Assembly (NCBI GenBank): GCA_010093685.1
Contig: MU006242.1
Coordinates: 372,001 to 436,000 of the forward strand
From: Ophiobolus disseminans
Taxonomy: Eukaryota > Ascomycota > Dothideomycetes > Pleosporales > Phaeosphaeriaceae
Length of the DNA stretch: 64,000 bases
Direction: 5' to 3'
The translations under genes and the position numbers were made by a program. The notes beneath the pieces are model-generated. The model saw only the letters and a list, made by a program, of their open reading frames with translations. It did no database searches and had not been told where the DNA came from. Numbering within the stretch: the first letter of the stretch is position 1; every line of letters begins with the position of its first letter. Below, in pieces: positions 10,101 to 19,350 of this stretch.

Positions 10101-11601
10101 ATGGTGTACATTCGACAGGATAAGCTGCCCAAGCTCAAGGAATACAAGTATTCAGCCGTGGATCACAGCCTGCTCTCACGATATGTCCTCAAGCCATTCT
10201 ACACCCACGTGGTGATCAACTGCTTCCCAATGTGGATGGCGTAAGATGCCCCCTCATACCTTCTCTCGAATACTGCTGACCTGCCAATTTGTGCAGACCG
10301 AATCTCGTGAGTCTTACGATACCTTTCTGCTCCTCGATCAGCACAGATCTGTGGAAATGCTCAGGCTCTCGCATGCAATCTATGATTGCTGACTGTTACC
10401 TAGATCACACTTTCAGGCTTCGGATTCGTGGTGCTAAACTTTCTTACCATGCTATGGTACTCGCCCACGCTGGACCAGGACTGCCCACGATGGGTCTACG
10501 CCAGCTGGGCGATTGGACTGTTCCTGTATCAAACATTTGATGCGGTCGACGGTAGCCAAGCTCGTAGAACGCGCCAAAGCGGACCACTTGGCGAGCTTTT
10601 TGACCATGGCGTGGATGCTGTCAACACCACTCTCGAGGTGCTATTGTTTTCAGCGACAATGAACTTCGGTCAAGGATGGAAAACGGTGCTCACACTCTTC
10701 GCTTGTAGGTCCTGGAACGCATTGATACCAGCAGGGACCGAGGCCAATTACTAACACAAGCGCAGCGCTGTTGACATTCTACGTGCAAACGTGGGATGAG
10801 TATCACACGCATACCCTAACGTTAGGCATTATCTCGGGACCTGTGGAGGGCATAGTAACGCTCTGTATCGTCTACGCCCTCACTGCTTACCTAGGAGGCG
10901 GCAGCTTCTGGCAGCAATCTCTGTTTCAAAGCCTCGGTCTCAAGCAGTATAATTTCATACCCACAACGTTGTTCAACTTGGCATGGAATGAATGGTACAT
11001 GGTTTATGGGAGTGTTGTCCTTGTTTTCAACACCATTTCAAGGTAAGTGCACGATGGTCTCACCCGGAGCTTATTTTACTGATATCTGTATAGTGCAAGG
11101 AATGTGATGCAGGCGCGCCATGCCCGCGGCCAGAAGTCTCGGGGAGCTCTTCTGGGCCTTCTCACATTTGCGGCAGCCTGGGTGTTGATTCCTGCGTACC
11201 TGTACTTGCAGCCGATCATCCTGCATCACCACCTCGTCCCCTTCATCTTTTACGCCGGCCTTGTCAATGCCTACTCGGTGGGCCGGATGATCATCTCACA
11301 TCTCACCAAGTCCCGCTTTCCGCGAGGGAACGTACTTATTTACCCTCTGATATACGGCGTTTTCGACTCTCTTGGACCGTGGCTGCAAGAGCATATCGGA
11401 CTTGGTTGGCCAAGCGCCTTGGGTAGCGATGTCTATCAGGTTGCCTTTGTGTTCATGTGCTTAGGCCTAAGCGTCGGTGTGCATGGGAGCTTCATTGTGG
11501 ATGTCATCTGGACCATATGTGACTATCTGGATATCTGGTGTCTTACAATCAAGTATCCGTATCAACCAGGCCGAGATAAAGAGGAGAAGAAGGCGGAGTG
11601 A
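10101..11601 (+). CDS. EPT1: CDP-alcohol phosphotransferase (choline/ethanolaminephosphotransferase, EPT1/CPT1 type)
   Basis: Last step of the Kennedy pathway: transfers phosphocholine or phosphoethanolamine from the CDP-alcohol to diacylglycerol in ER/Golgi membranes. Five exons: 10101-10240, 10297-10306, 10404-10704, 10766-11042 and 11094-11601; 411 residues. Exon 2 is only 10 nt, and is needed to restore the conserved WMAPNLITLSGF stretch. The catalytic CDP-OH-P motif DG-x2-AR-x8-G-x3-D-x3-D is complete in DAVDGSQARRTRQ...GELFDHGVDAVN. About eight hydrophobic segments follow (for example VLLFSATMNF, FIFYAGLVNAYSVG). The C-terminus is charged (GRDKEEKKAE). Substrate choice (choline or ethanolamine) cannot be read from sequence; the symbol is by family. 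Confidence 0.87.
10297..10306 (+). other. 10-nt microexon of the phosphotransferase gene
   Basis: Exon 2 (ACCGAATCTC) is flanked by GTGCAG upstream and GTGAGT downstream. Joining GC|A-CCG-AAT-CTC to exon 3 gives APNLITL, the conserved start of the CDP-alcohol phosphotransferase core, and keeps the frame. Skipping it shifts the frame, because its length is not a multiple of three. Confidence 0.8.
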
Positions 11602-11918
11602 GGGGGCAATGGCACGAAGGTAGTATTTAGATATTGCGGGGAAGCATCCTCTTGACAAGGGCATTATTTCAGAACCATGCCATGTAACTTACCTAAAGCA
11701 ACACCGATTTACGTACGAACGAAGTGCCAGGCAATTTTTAGGTAGTTCATACTAGCGCTCTCAAAGCTGTTCCCAAAGTTCGTACAGCCCACGGTCGAGC
11801 GCTTCATTGCCAAGCGCGGCGCACGTGTCATGCACTAGTGGTTGGCGGACCCCCGAGAGCTCTCCGCATCCCGCTGGGGAACTTTAAGCACCTACGGCCA
11901 ACCCAAGCAGAGATTAAC
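11602..11918. other. Intergenic, no gene seen
   Basis: About 0.3 kb between the phosphotransferase stop and the next start codon. The second half is open in the next gene's frame but has no ATG. Nothing else is recognised. Confidence 0.35.
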
Positions 11919-13452
11919 ATGGTAGGGCCTGGCATCAACCTAGCCACTACGAAAGATGGCGAGATGTACAACAAGCTTCAGCGACCGTCACAAACTTACT
12001 TAGCATCCACGGCCCCTCCACTGCCGCCCACAAAACCACTGGCCGCCAGTCTTTCACCTTCGACTACCACCAAGCGCAAACGCGAGTGTCTTGATACATC
12101 ACTCGGTCACAAACGCTCTAGACTGGAAGAGAGGAAAGCTGGGATGGATGTAAACAGGATCCTACGTGGCAAGGACTGTGGCATGCAAACCACGCTACCG
12201 AGCTTGGATGATGAGGAACATTCATCCGACGATAGCACATGTGAAGCAATGGCGTATCTTCGCAGTGTGAGGTATGAAGTCCGGACCGTCGTATATCGTC
12301 GCCATGTAGCACGCAGCTTACGGTGTAATTAGATCTCAAGCATCCGCCATACCACACTTACTTGTGGGCAATATCCCTCACAGCGACACGCACGATGCCG
12401 GACGTGAGCGAAACGTTCTCTTCCAAGACGGCACATGGATTGCAGTTGATGGGCATGGTATGTCTTCGAGGGATGACTTTAGTTCCGAGGACGAGACCGA
12501 CACTCCAGACCCGCAAGATCGATACTATCAGCTACTTGTGAGGCGCTTCCACTCCCTCCGTACGTCCTTCGAAGCGACCAAAGAGAAAAAGGATGTCAAA
12601 ATTGCCAAGACGATCTCGGCGGTGGGTAACGAGCCTTTCCTGCCACGGACTGAGCGTGCTTGGACCAAGACGATCCATCAGACTTCTCCAAAACTTGAGC
12701 AAGTCTTGCACTTGGATGAGTCGGCCATCTACAATGGTCTCCAGTGTTCCGCTCGTAGCCTAGATAGCGCGATGTCGATTTCAGCGATTCACAGCTGCTG
12801 GATATGGTCTCTGCTGGCTTCGGTTGGAGACGTCGGCACGATGACCCACGAAAAGACTGGTCGGATCAGGGACATAGGTCAAAAGATAGGCCTCATGGGC
12901 GTCAGACTGCGGAAGACCAGCATTCGTAGCGAGACCCCGGATGCCGAGGTCAGTACTAGGCAGAGTGAGGGTGAGGAAGAGGACACGGACACCAACTGCT
13001 CTGACGCGGAAATGTCTATATCTGAGGACGAAGACACAGTGCAGGCGAGTGTAGAGCCCAGTGAGCTGGACCGAGCACGAGAGCGTCTGCTTACCCAGCT
13101 TGGAGACCGTCTGGTACATTCTCGGCTTCCACCGTCTGGACGACAGTCGAAGGCTCGTCAAGGGAACGCTGCTCAATGCGCAACGGAAAACGATAACGTA
13201 TCCACAGCAGTAGTTTCCGAACCAGTTCCAGCAGCATCAAACTCAATTCCAGTGCAAGTTGAAGGGAAAATACAGGGCATAGAGGATGAGCAGGCGTTGA
13301 GCTACGGCAGCAAGGCTCAATGTGCGTCGGAATTGAAGCTGCCGACGAATGAGATTGATTTGAACACTAGAGTCACCATTGACATGGTCTTGACGATTGT
13401 GGCCGAGGAATTTGGACAGAGAGACCTTCTTACATACAGACAGCGCTGGTAA
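11919..13452 (+). CDS. Gemin2/SIP1-like protein (putative SMN-complex/snRNP assembly factor)
   Basis: Two exons, 11919-12271 and 12333-13452 (intron GTATGA...TTAG), 490 residues. The N-terminus is disordered with a basic stretch (TTTKRKRECLD...GHKRSRLEERK). The family-like core runs from YYQLLVRRFHSLRTSFE (about 175-191) through the short helix pair ILHLDESAIY-type region to CWIWSLLASVGDVGTMTHEK and GRIRDIGQKIGLMGVRLRK (about 262-300). An acidic linker (EGEEEDTDTNC) follows, and the terminal helix TIDMVLTIVAEEFGQRDLL. Helix spacing and the Trp-x-Trp-x-Leu-Leu pattern resemble fungal Gemin2/Brr1-type proteins, which help load Sm proteins onto snRNAs. The assignment rests on remembered family pattern, not on a search. 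The first ATG in the open frame was chosen. Confidence 0.6.
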
Positions 13453-13663
13453 GAGCTGATAGCAGGGCCAGGTGCCCTTCCGATAGGCATCTGGTAGAGG
13501 CGTTGCATTTCGAGATACCCCACATAGTAGTCATATTGCATTAATTGTCCCGTCGCGCTTCCGACACTGTATGCGATCACCGTGATAGAGGCGTCCAAGC
13601 ACGGACGCAATTGCCTTGCTTGGTCGTGCCTTTTATAATTTGAGAGTCATCACCTTTCTGCCA

Positions 13664-15376
13664 ATGCGGCTCTTCATACCCCACTTCCGCCCCGCGCTCG
13701 CTCGACGACACATTGTCCGCACCTTAGCTCCGAGTAAAATACCTTGCGTGCCTTTCCTTCCTCGATATCCTCTTGGCCCCCGTCTTTATTGCAACCAAGC
13801 ACAGACACCACCCCCCATTGATGACGACATGGGCAAGGACGACAAGGCCAGCAAAAACTTCAACCTCAAGGTTCCCAAGGGCACACGCGATTGTACGTTT
13901 GTTTGAGCACCGACAAGCGCACGCGCTCGCGTCGCCGCCACTTGACTGTAGTGCTAATACAAACAGGGACGGGCGAGGATGCTGCTCTCCGCGACCGCCT
14001 CTTCGACACTGTCACGGACGTGTTCAAGCGCCACGGCGCCACGACCCTTGACACACCTGTCTTCGAGCTGAAGGAGATTCTGAGTGGGAAATATGGCGAG
14101 GACTCGAAACTCATCTACGACCTCCAAGATCAGGGCGGCGAGCTGTGTTCGCTCCGCTACGACCTGACGGTCCCGCTGGCCCGCTGGCTCGCCATGAACC
14201 CCAGCGTACAAAGCTTCAAGCGCTACCAGATTGCGAAGGTGTATCGTCGTGATCAGCCCGCCATGACCAAAGGCCGCATGAGGGAATTCTACCAGTGTGA
14301 CATCGACATTGCTGGATCTTACGACGCCATGATCCCTGATGCGGAGGTCCTCAAGATTGCGACCGACGTTTTCGATTCATTGGACTGGGATTCATATACG
14401 ATTAAGATCAACCACAGAAAGATCCTGGACGGCATGTTCAAGGCTGCTGGTGTTCCGGAGGATTTGATACGGCCAATAAGCTCAGCGGTGGACAAACTGG
14501 ACAAAGTACGATTTGTATGGTTTCGCACATGTTTGCTCGGCTGACACACTATAGTTACCGTGGTCCGAAGTGAAGAAGGAGATGGAGACTAAAGGACTTG
14601 CCACGGACATCGCAGATAAGATAGGTTATTGGGTGCAGCGCAAGGGGGGCGACGATATCATCGAGTTCCTCAAATCAGACGAGACACTGTCCAAATCTGA
14701 AGACGTAATGAAGGGGGTCCAGGACATGGAGCAACTGTTCGCATATCTCGATGCGTTCGGTGCCCGAAAGAGAATTTCCTTCGACCTTGCGCTCGCCAGG
14801 GGTCTGGACTACTACACCGGCGTCATTTACGAGGTTGTCACAGAAGGCTCAGCACCGCGCGTACAGGGGCAGCAACAGGAGATTGGTGTCGGAAGTGTCG
14901 CGGCTGGCGGTCGTTACGACCAATTAGTTGGCATGTTTAGCGGCAAACCCATCCCATGCGTCGGCATCTCGTTTGGAATTGATCGCATCATCAGCATCAT
15001 GAAAGCGCGCGGGCAATCGACGCAGCGCGCCAAAGACGTCGACGCTTTCGTCATGGCTTTTGGTGGTAAAGGATTTACCGGTATGCTCACAGAGCGCATG
15101 CAAGTGGCTCAGGAGCTTTGGGCTGCGGGCATCAAGACGGAATTCTCCTACAAAGTGAAGCCTAAGCTACCGCAACAGTTTAAGCAGGCAGAGTCGGCGG
15201 GTGTTCCACTTGCTGTCATTTTAGGAGAAGACGAGCTCAAGAACGGCAAGGTCAAGATCAAAGTATTGGGAATTAAGGACGAGAGCAACCCGGAAAAGGA
15301 TGGTGTCCTTGTCGAGCGTGCTAGCATGATTGCTGAGATCCGGAAGAGATTGAATGCGGAGCCTCGCGCGGCTTGA
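13664..15376 (+). CDS. HTS1: Histidyl-tRNA synthetase, cytosolic and mitochondrial
   Basis: Charges tRNA-His with histidine using ATP. Three exons: 13664-13892, 13967-14505 and 14555-15376; 529 residues. Class II motifs are intact: motif 1 region (HGATTLDTPVFELKEIL), motif 2 (KVYRRDQPAMTKGRMREFYQ), the HisA loop (LARGLDYYTGVIYE), HisB (AAGGRYDQL) and motif 3 (PCVGISFGIDRI). An anticodon-binding domain ends the protein (TEFSYKVKPKLPQQFKQAE). The first 55 residues (MRLFIPHFRPALARRHIVR...) form a basic amphipathic targeting peptide. A second in-frame ATG at 13829 begins MGKDDKASKNFNLKVPKG, a typical cytosolic start. One gene probably makes both isoforms, as HTS1 does in yeast; that part is inference. 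Confidence 0.93.
13829..13831 (+). other. Probable internal (cytosolic) start codon of histidyl-tRNA synthetase
   Basis: In-frame ATG 55 codons downstream of the first start. The preceding residues look like a mitochondrial presequence and those after it (MGKDDKASKNF) match a cytosolic N-terminus, so leaky scanning or alternative transcription starts could give two isoforms. Confidence 0.6.
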
Positions 15377-15858
15377 GTTTAGAAGCGTGTGACTGCTTGC
15401 ACTTCGGATAGACAAAAGACAGCTGCAAAGATACCCATAGACGACGAAACAATTACCCCCAAGGTGTAATGGAGATAGTTTTGTTACGTTAGCGTAATTC
15501 ATGTCAAGTCCATGAAAATCCCCTTGTAAGCTTCCTGGGGACTGGTAAGCCTGTAGTCGAAAGCGCTGCTATCTACTTGTGCAAGAATTGAGCCAGACAG
15601 GTCCTCAAAGCCATCGGCTCTACCACACTGAATGCGACAACATGTGTTTATGAGAAATAGATTGATGTTGTTGACTAGCCCGCTGTCCGCTACGGGGTAC
15701 GCTCAGGTGTATTTACATAGGCAGTTCCGCGATTGTAACGAGGGAGTTGTACTTCGGCGATCGCGGGAAAGAGCCAAAACCGCACGATTCGGATGAAGAC
15801 TTTCAATAACCATCCTTACCCCACTTGTTGTAAGTGTCGTGGAGCTCCTAGCACACAG
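15377..15858. other. Convergent intergenic region, no gene seen
   Basis: About 0.5 kb between two convergent genes. It should hold both 3' UTRs. No repeat, RNA gene or coding-like frame was seen. Confidence 0.4.
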
Positions 15859-16395
15859 TCAGTTACCGAGGTGATGGACAGATGTATGAGCGCCGACCTT
15901 AGGAAGCGTCACGTTTGGAATGACGACAACGTTCAGTGCCGAGGGGGCGTCCTTCTTGACGCTTGTGTCGCCGCCAGGATGATACTGGTACGGGCCAGCA
16001 CCGCCGTCCTCTTTCCACGGCTCGCTGTCTGTGGCTTTGGAAACGGATCGCTCAGACGAGGCGCTCGTCGGGGAGCGTGCTGCAGGCGATGGTGAGCATA
16101 TGGAGGGCGCGGTGCCTGTTCAGTGCCAACTTACAGAAATGCCAGCCCGCGAGGCCAAAAACACCGCTCATGATGGCCAGAAGCACCTGCATGGACCAAT
16201 TAGCCTCGGCTCGCCAGAACAGGACGCAGTGCGGCGTACGTATAGTTCGGGGTCGCGCTTCGCGCCGGTCTTGAGAGCGTCCTTGCCAGCTTGTCTCTCG
16301 CCGTCGGCGGCGGCACTCGCCCATCGTCGGAGGCCGGGCGAGGCACGAAGGCGAGGGGCGGCGCGGAAGGCAGAGCGGGCGACGATGGAGGACAT
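15859..16395 (-). CDS. Small single-pass mitochondrial membrane protein, unassigned
   Basis: Three exons on the minus strand: 16395-16240, 16186-16135 and 16079-15859; 142 residues. Introns are GTACGC...GCAG and GTAAGT...GCAG. The N-terminus (MSSIVARSAFRAAPRLRASPGLRRWAS) is a strong mitochondrial presequence. A short charged region (GAKRDPELY) leads into one hydrophobic segment (VLLAIMSGVFGLAGWHF, about residues 53-69). The tail is Ser-rich and then has SEPWKEDGGAGPYQYHPGGD and a C-terminal LNVVVIPNVTLPK, which looks conserved and structured. The shape suggests an inner-membrane subunit facing the intermembrane space, such as an accessory respiratory-chain protein, but I do not recognise the family. 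It is divergent from the DHHC gene (431 bp apart). Confidence 0.75.
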
Positions 16396-16826
16396 GGCGG
16401 CCGAGTTCGTGAGGGGGTCGTGTGTTGGGGGATGTGGGCGTCTGATGCGGGATGCTTGACGTCGAGGCGGCCAGTGGTTCGATGTCGAATTGAGCAGCAG
16501 CCGGGCCCGCCAAGCCCCGCCCGCACCCATGGACGGCTTCTGCGTCAGGCACGGCCTAGCCGGAGCCAGGCTAGCAGGGCGTGGGACCTTGCAGCGGCGA
16601 CGACATCAAACACCACGCCCCTTTTGCGCACTCGTCGCATGCCCAGCGTCCGAAGACCCAGACCCACGCAGCGCCGTCTCCATCGCCCTGTCCACGCTCC
16701 TCAGCATCTGCACCCGGTCGCCCCTTCAGCGCACATCCGCGCCTTCCAGCATCCGCGCCCTCCCTCGATCGATGCCATGCAGCTGGTAGCGACGGCATCT
16801 GCGACTGCGACTGCGACAATCTGGGC
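16396..16826. other. Bidirectional promoter region
   Basis: GC-rich 0.43 kb between divergent starts (minus-strand mitochondrial protein and plus-strand DHHC protein). It is open in several frames because of its base composition. An upstream open frame in the DHHC frame runs from 16581 but lacks sense, so it is taken as leader. Confidence 0.4.
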
Positions 16827-18779
16827 ATGACGACGCCCGACCAGACGCGCAGCTCGAGCGGCAGCCGCGTGCTGGGTATGACGGGAGCTGCGGGCGAGGC
16901 GGGCTTGCCGCCGTCGCGGCCGTCGTCAATTGCAACGGCGCACTCGGGCAGCCAGAACAGATGGTCGCGCACCGAGGGGCGCAGGACCGGCGGCGTGCAG
17001 AGCGGCATCAGCGTGTCTGGCAGCATGGGCCCGCCGAGCAGGCCGACGACGTCTGCAAGCCGCACACACGTCCCGCTGGCCGCGCATGGCTTCTTCCGGC
17101 CCATGAGCTCGCAGCGCCTCCAGCAACAGCGCAACCAGCGCCCCAACTCGCTGCTCGGTCACGGCTCCCTCTACTCGGAAGCCGCCCACGAGCCTGCCGC
17201 CAACTCATACCGCCAGAGCGTTGGGTCTACGCAAACAATCCGCGGCGCCCCTGCCTTGGGCCTCCACCACGAGCTCGACCAGCCTCCGCCGTCGCGCGGC
17301 ACCGACATCACCGACAGAGACATGCCAGACCGCACCACCGCCAACACCACGCCCACGGGCGCTGAGACGGTGCGCAGCCGGGGCGAAAGCATCACGCCCC
17401 TGCAGCGTCCCAGGCCCCAGCACCTCCACCTCTCCAACATCCACTCCAGCGATGCCGGAAAGCTGCCCACACCCAGCAAGTCCCCGCGCTCGTTCCGCTC
17501 CAGCTTCCTGCTGTCGAGCCGCGACGGCCGCACGGCCCAGATGCGGCCCAACCAGGGCCACGAAAAGCTCGCCTCGGCCGAGTCGTCGCCCCGGCTTGCG
17601 CGCAAGGAGGCGTCCAAGGATGTTGTGCGGAGAGAGCTCGGTAGGAACCACGAGTACTTTTCCGGCAACACGGCCTTTTGCTGGGGTGGGCGGCTGCAGA
17701 ACACGCGCGATCGTCCCGTCAACGTAGCTACGGCGGTGCTCATTCTCTTGCCGGCCGGTCTTTTCTTCGGTTACTCGTTCGTATCACCCTCCTCTGCTGT
17801 CGTCCGTATCGCTGACCGTGACATGTAGAGCGCCTTGGCTGTGGCTCCACATTTCTCCATCGATACCCATTCTCTTTGCATATCTGTTCCTTGTATCAGT
17901 TTCCTCCTTCCTTCATGCTTCTGCTTCGGATCCGGGTGTAAGTTGTACGCTCCGCTCCGACCACGCTACCTGCGCTGACTCGGCCAGATACTTCCCCGCA
18001 ACCTGCACCCCTTTCCTCCGCCTAATCCTAATGACGACCCGCTGAACGTTGGCCCCTCAACAACGGAGTGGACCATGGTTGTGTCGGCCACCGGCACCAA
18101 CGCCGCGATGGAGGTGCCAACCAAATACTGCAAAAGCTGCAACATTTGGCGTCCACCACGTGCCCACCATTGCCGGGTGTGCGACAACTGCGTCGAGACG
18201 CAAGACCATCACTGCGTCTGGCTCAATAATTGTGTTGGCCGCCGAAACTACCGCTACTTTTTCGTTTTCGTCTGTGCCACTACTCTCCTCGGCCTGTTCT
18301 TACTAGGGGCTAGCCTGGCACACATTCTGGTGTGGCGGTCGCGGAACGGAACATCTTTTGGCGAGGCCATCAATCAATGGCGCGTGCCTTTCGCCATGTC
18401 GATATATGGTCTGCTCAGCTGGACATATCCGTTCAGTCTCGGCGTCTATCACTTGTTTCTCGTCGGACGGGGTGAGACGACACGCGAATATCTGAATTCT
18501 CACAAGTTTTTGAAGAAGGATAGACATCGACCGTTCACACGGGGCTCGCTCTTGAAGAACTGGGTCGCAGTGCTACAGCGGCCGCGACCTCCGACATATC
18601 TCCACTTCAAGAAGTCGTACGAGGAGGGAGACCAGAGATTCGGTTTACGCAAAGACAAGCGCACGGCTCCACTAACGACGGAGCAGCAGGGCGGGGGGTT
18701 GGAGATGCAGGATGTTCGTGCTGCCGAGGGTTTCCAAGGCCCTGTCGGAAGGAGGACCACAGAGGCGGATTCGGCGTAG
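16827..18779 (+). CDS. ERF2: DHHC palmitoyltransferase, ERF2 type
   Basis: Attaches palmitate to cysteines of Ras-type and other membrane proteins. Three exons: 16827-17776, 17829-17937 and 17988-18779; 616 residues. A long disordered Ser/Pro/Arg-rich N-terminus (1-about 300) precedes two membrane segments (NVATAVLILLPAGLFFGYS; PWLWLHISPSIPILFAYLFL). The cysteine-rich DHHC domain lies at about 388-440: KYCKSCNIWRPPRAHHCRVC, then DNCVETQDHHCVWLNNCVG with the catalytic Cys intact. Two more membrane segments follow (FFVFVCATTLLGLFLLGASL; MSIYGLLSWTYPFSLGVYHL) with a TTRE motif (GETTREYLN). Exon 2 joins give SAPWLWL and DPGILPRNLHP, as in ERF2. The donor of intron 1 (GTTCGT) is weak. The start is the ATG at 16827; upstream Mets are in low-complexity leader. 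Confidence 0.87.
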
Positions 18780-19350
18780 ATAGCGAATACTACGAGCTCT
18801 GCTCGACTAAACTTATGAGCGCTCTTCCTTTACGGTGCGACAGTTGACTTTGCTGCAATTTCCCCCGCGCGCTAAGATGGGTATCCGAAGGCGGTTCATA
18901 GCTGCGACTACTGAGCATCTGATGCGCGCGCGCACACATGTGAAAGTGGCAACTAGACAGCAGTGATGAGCTCTTGAAAGAGATACAGTGCCTTGCCGTC
19001 AAATATTGGTAGCCGCACAAAGTGGAATGCAATGCGGTGGTGACACTTCAGTCAGGATCCTGATTGGGCCGTGGCCAGTCTAGCTTATGTTTACCGGCTG
19101 TCCCAGGGCCTCCTTCCCAACTACACCTCACCCTGGGGCGTGCCGTTGCCTTCCACAACCTCTAACGTGCTTCTCGCAGGCTCCGCCGTTGCAATCGCAC
19201 GTCTTGAAGCCTACAAGTCGTCTTCTGCGCGTGACGTCTGGCAGTGTTGCAGCACCCGCGCCGAAGCTCCTCCCCTGCGCGTCGCTGCTACCGCCCCGAG
19301 AGAGGCCCATCACAACGCGCCCGGTCGATCGCGAAGCCTCGTAACTAACC
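18780..19350. other. Intergenic, no gene seen
   Basis: About 0.57 kb between the DHHC stop and the ASH1 start. The last 250 bp are CT-rich, as fungal promoters and leaders often are. Nothing else is recognised. Confidence 0.4.

Noticed and set aside
16052..16552. Several overlapping GC-rich frames near the small mitochondrial gene
   Set aside because: Only the spliced minus-strand model gives a presequence, a membrane segment and an in-frame C-terminus.
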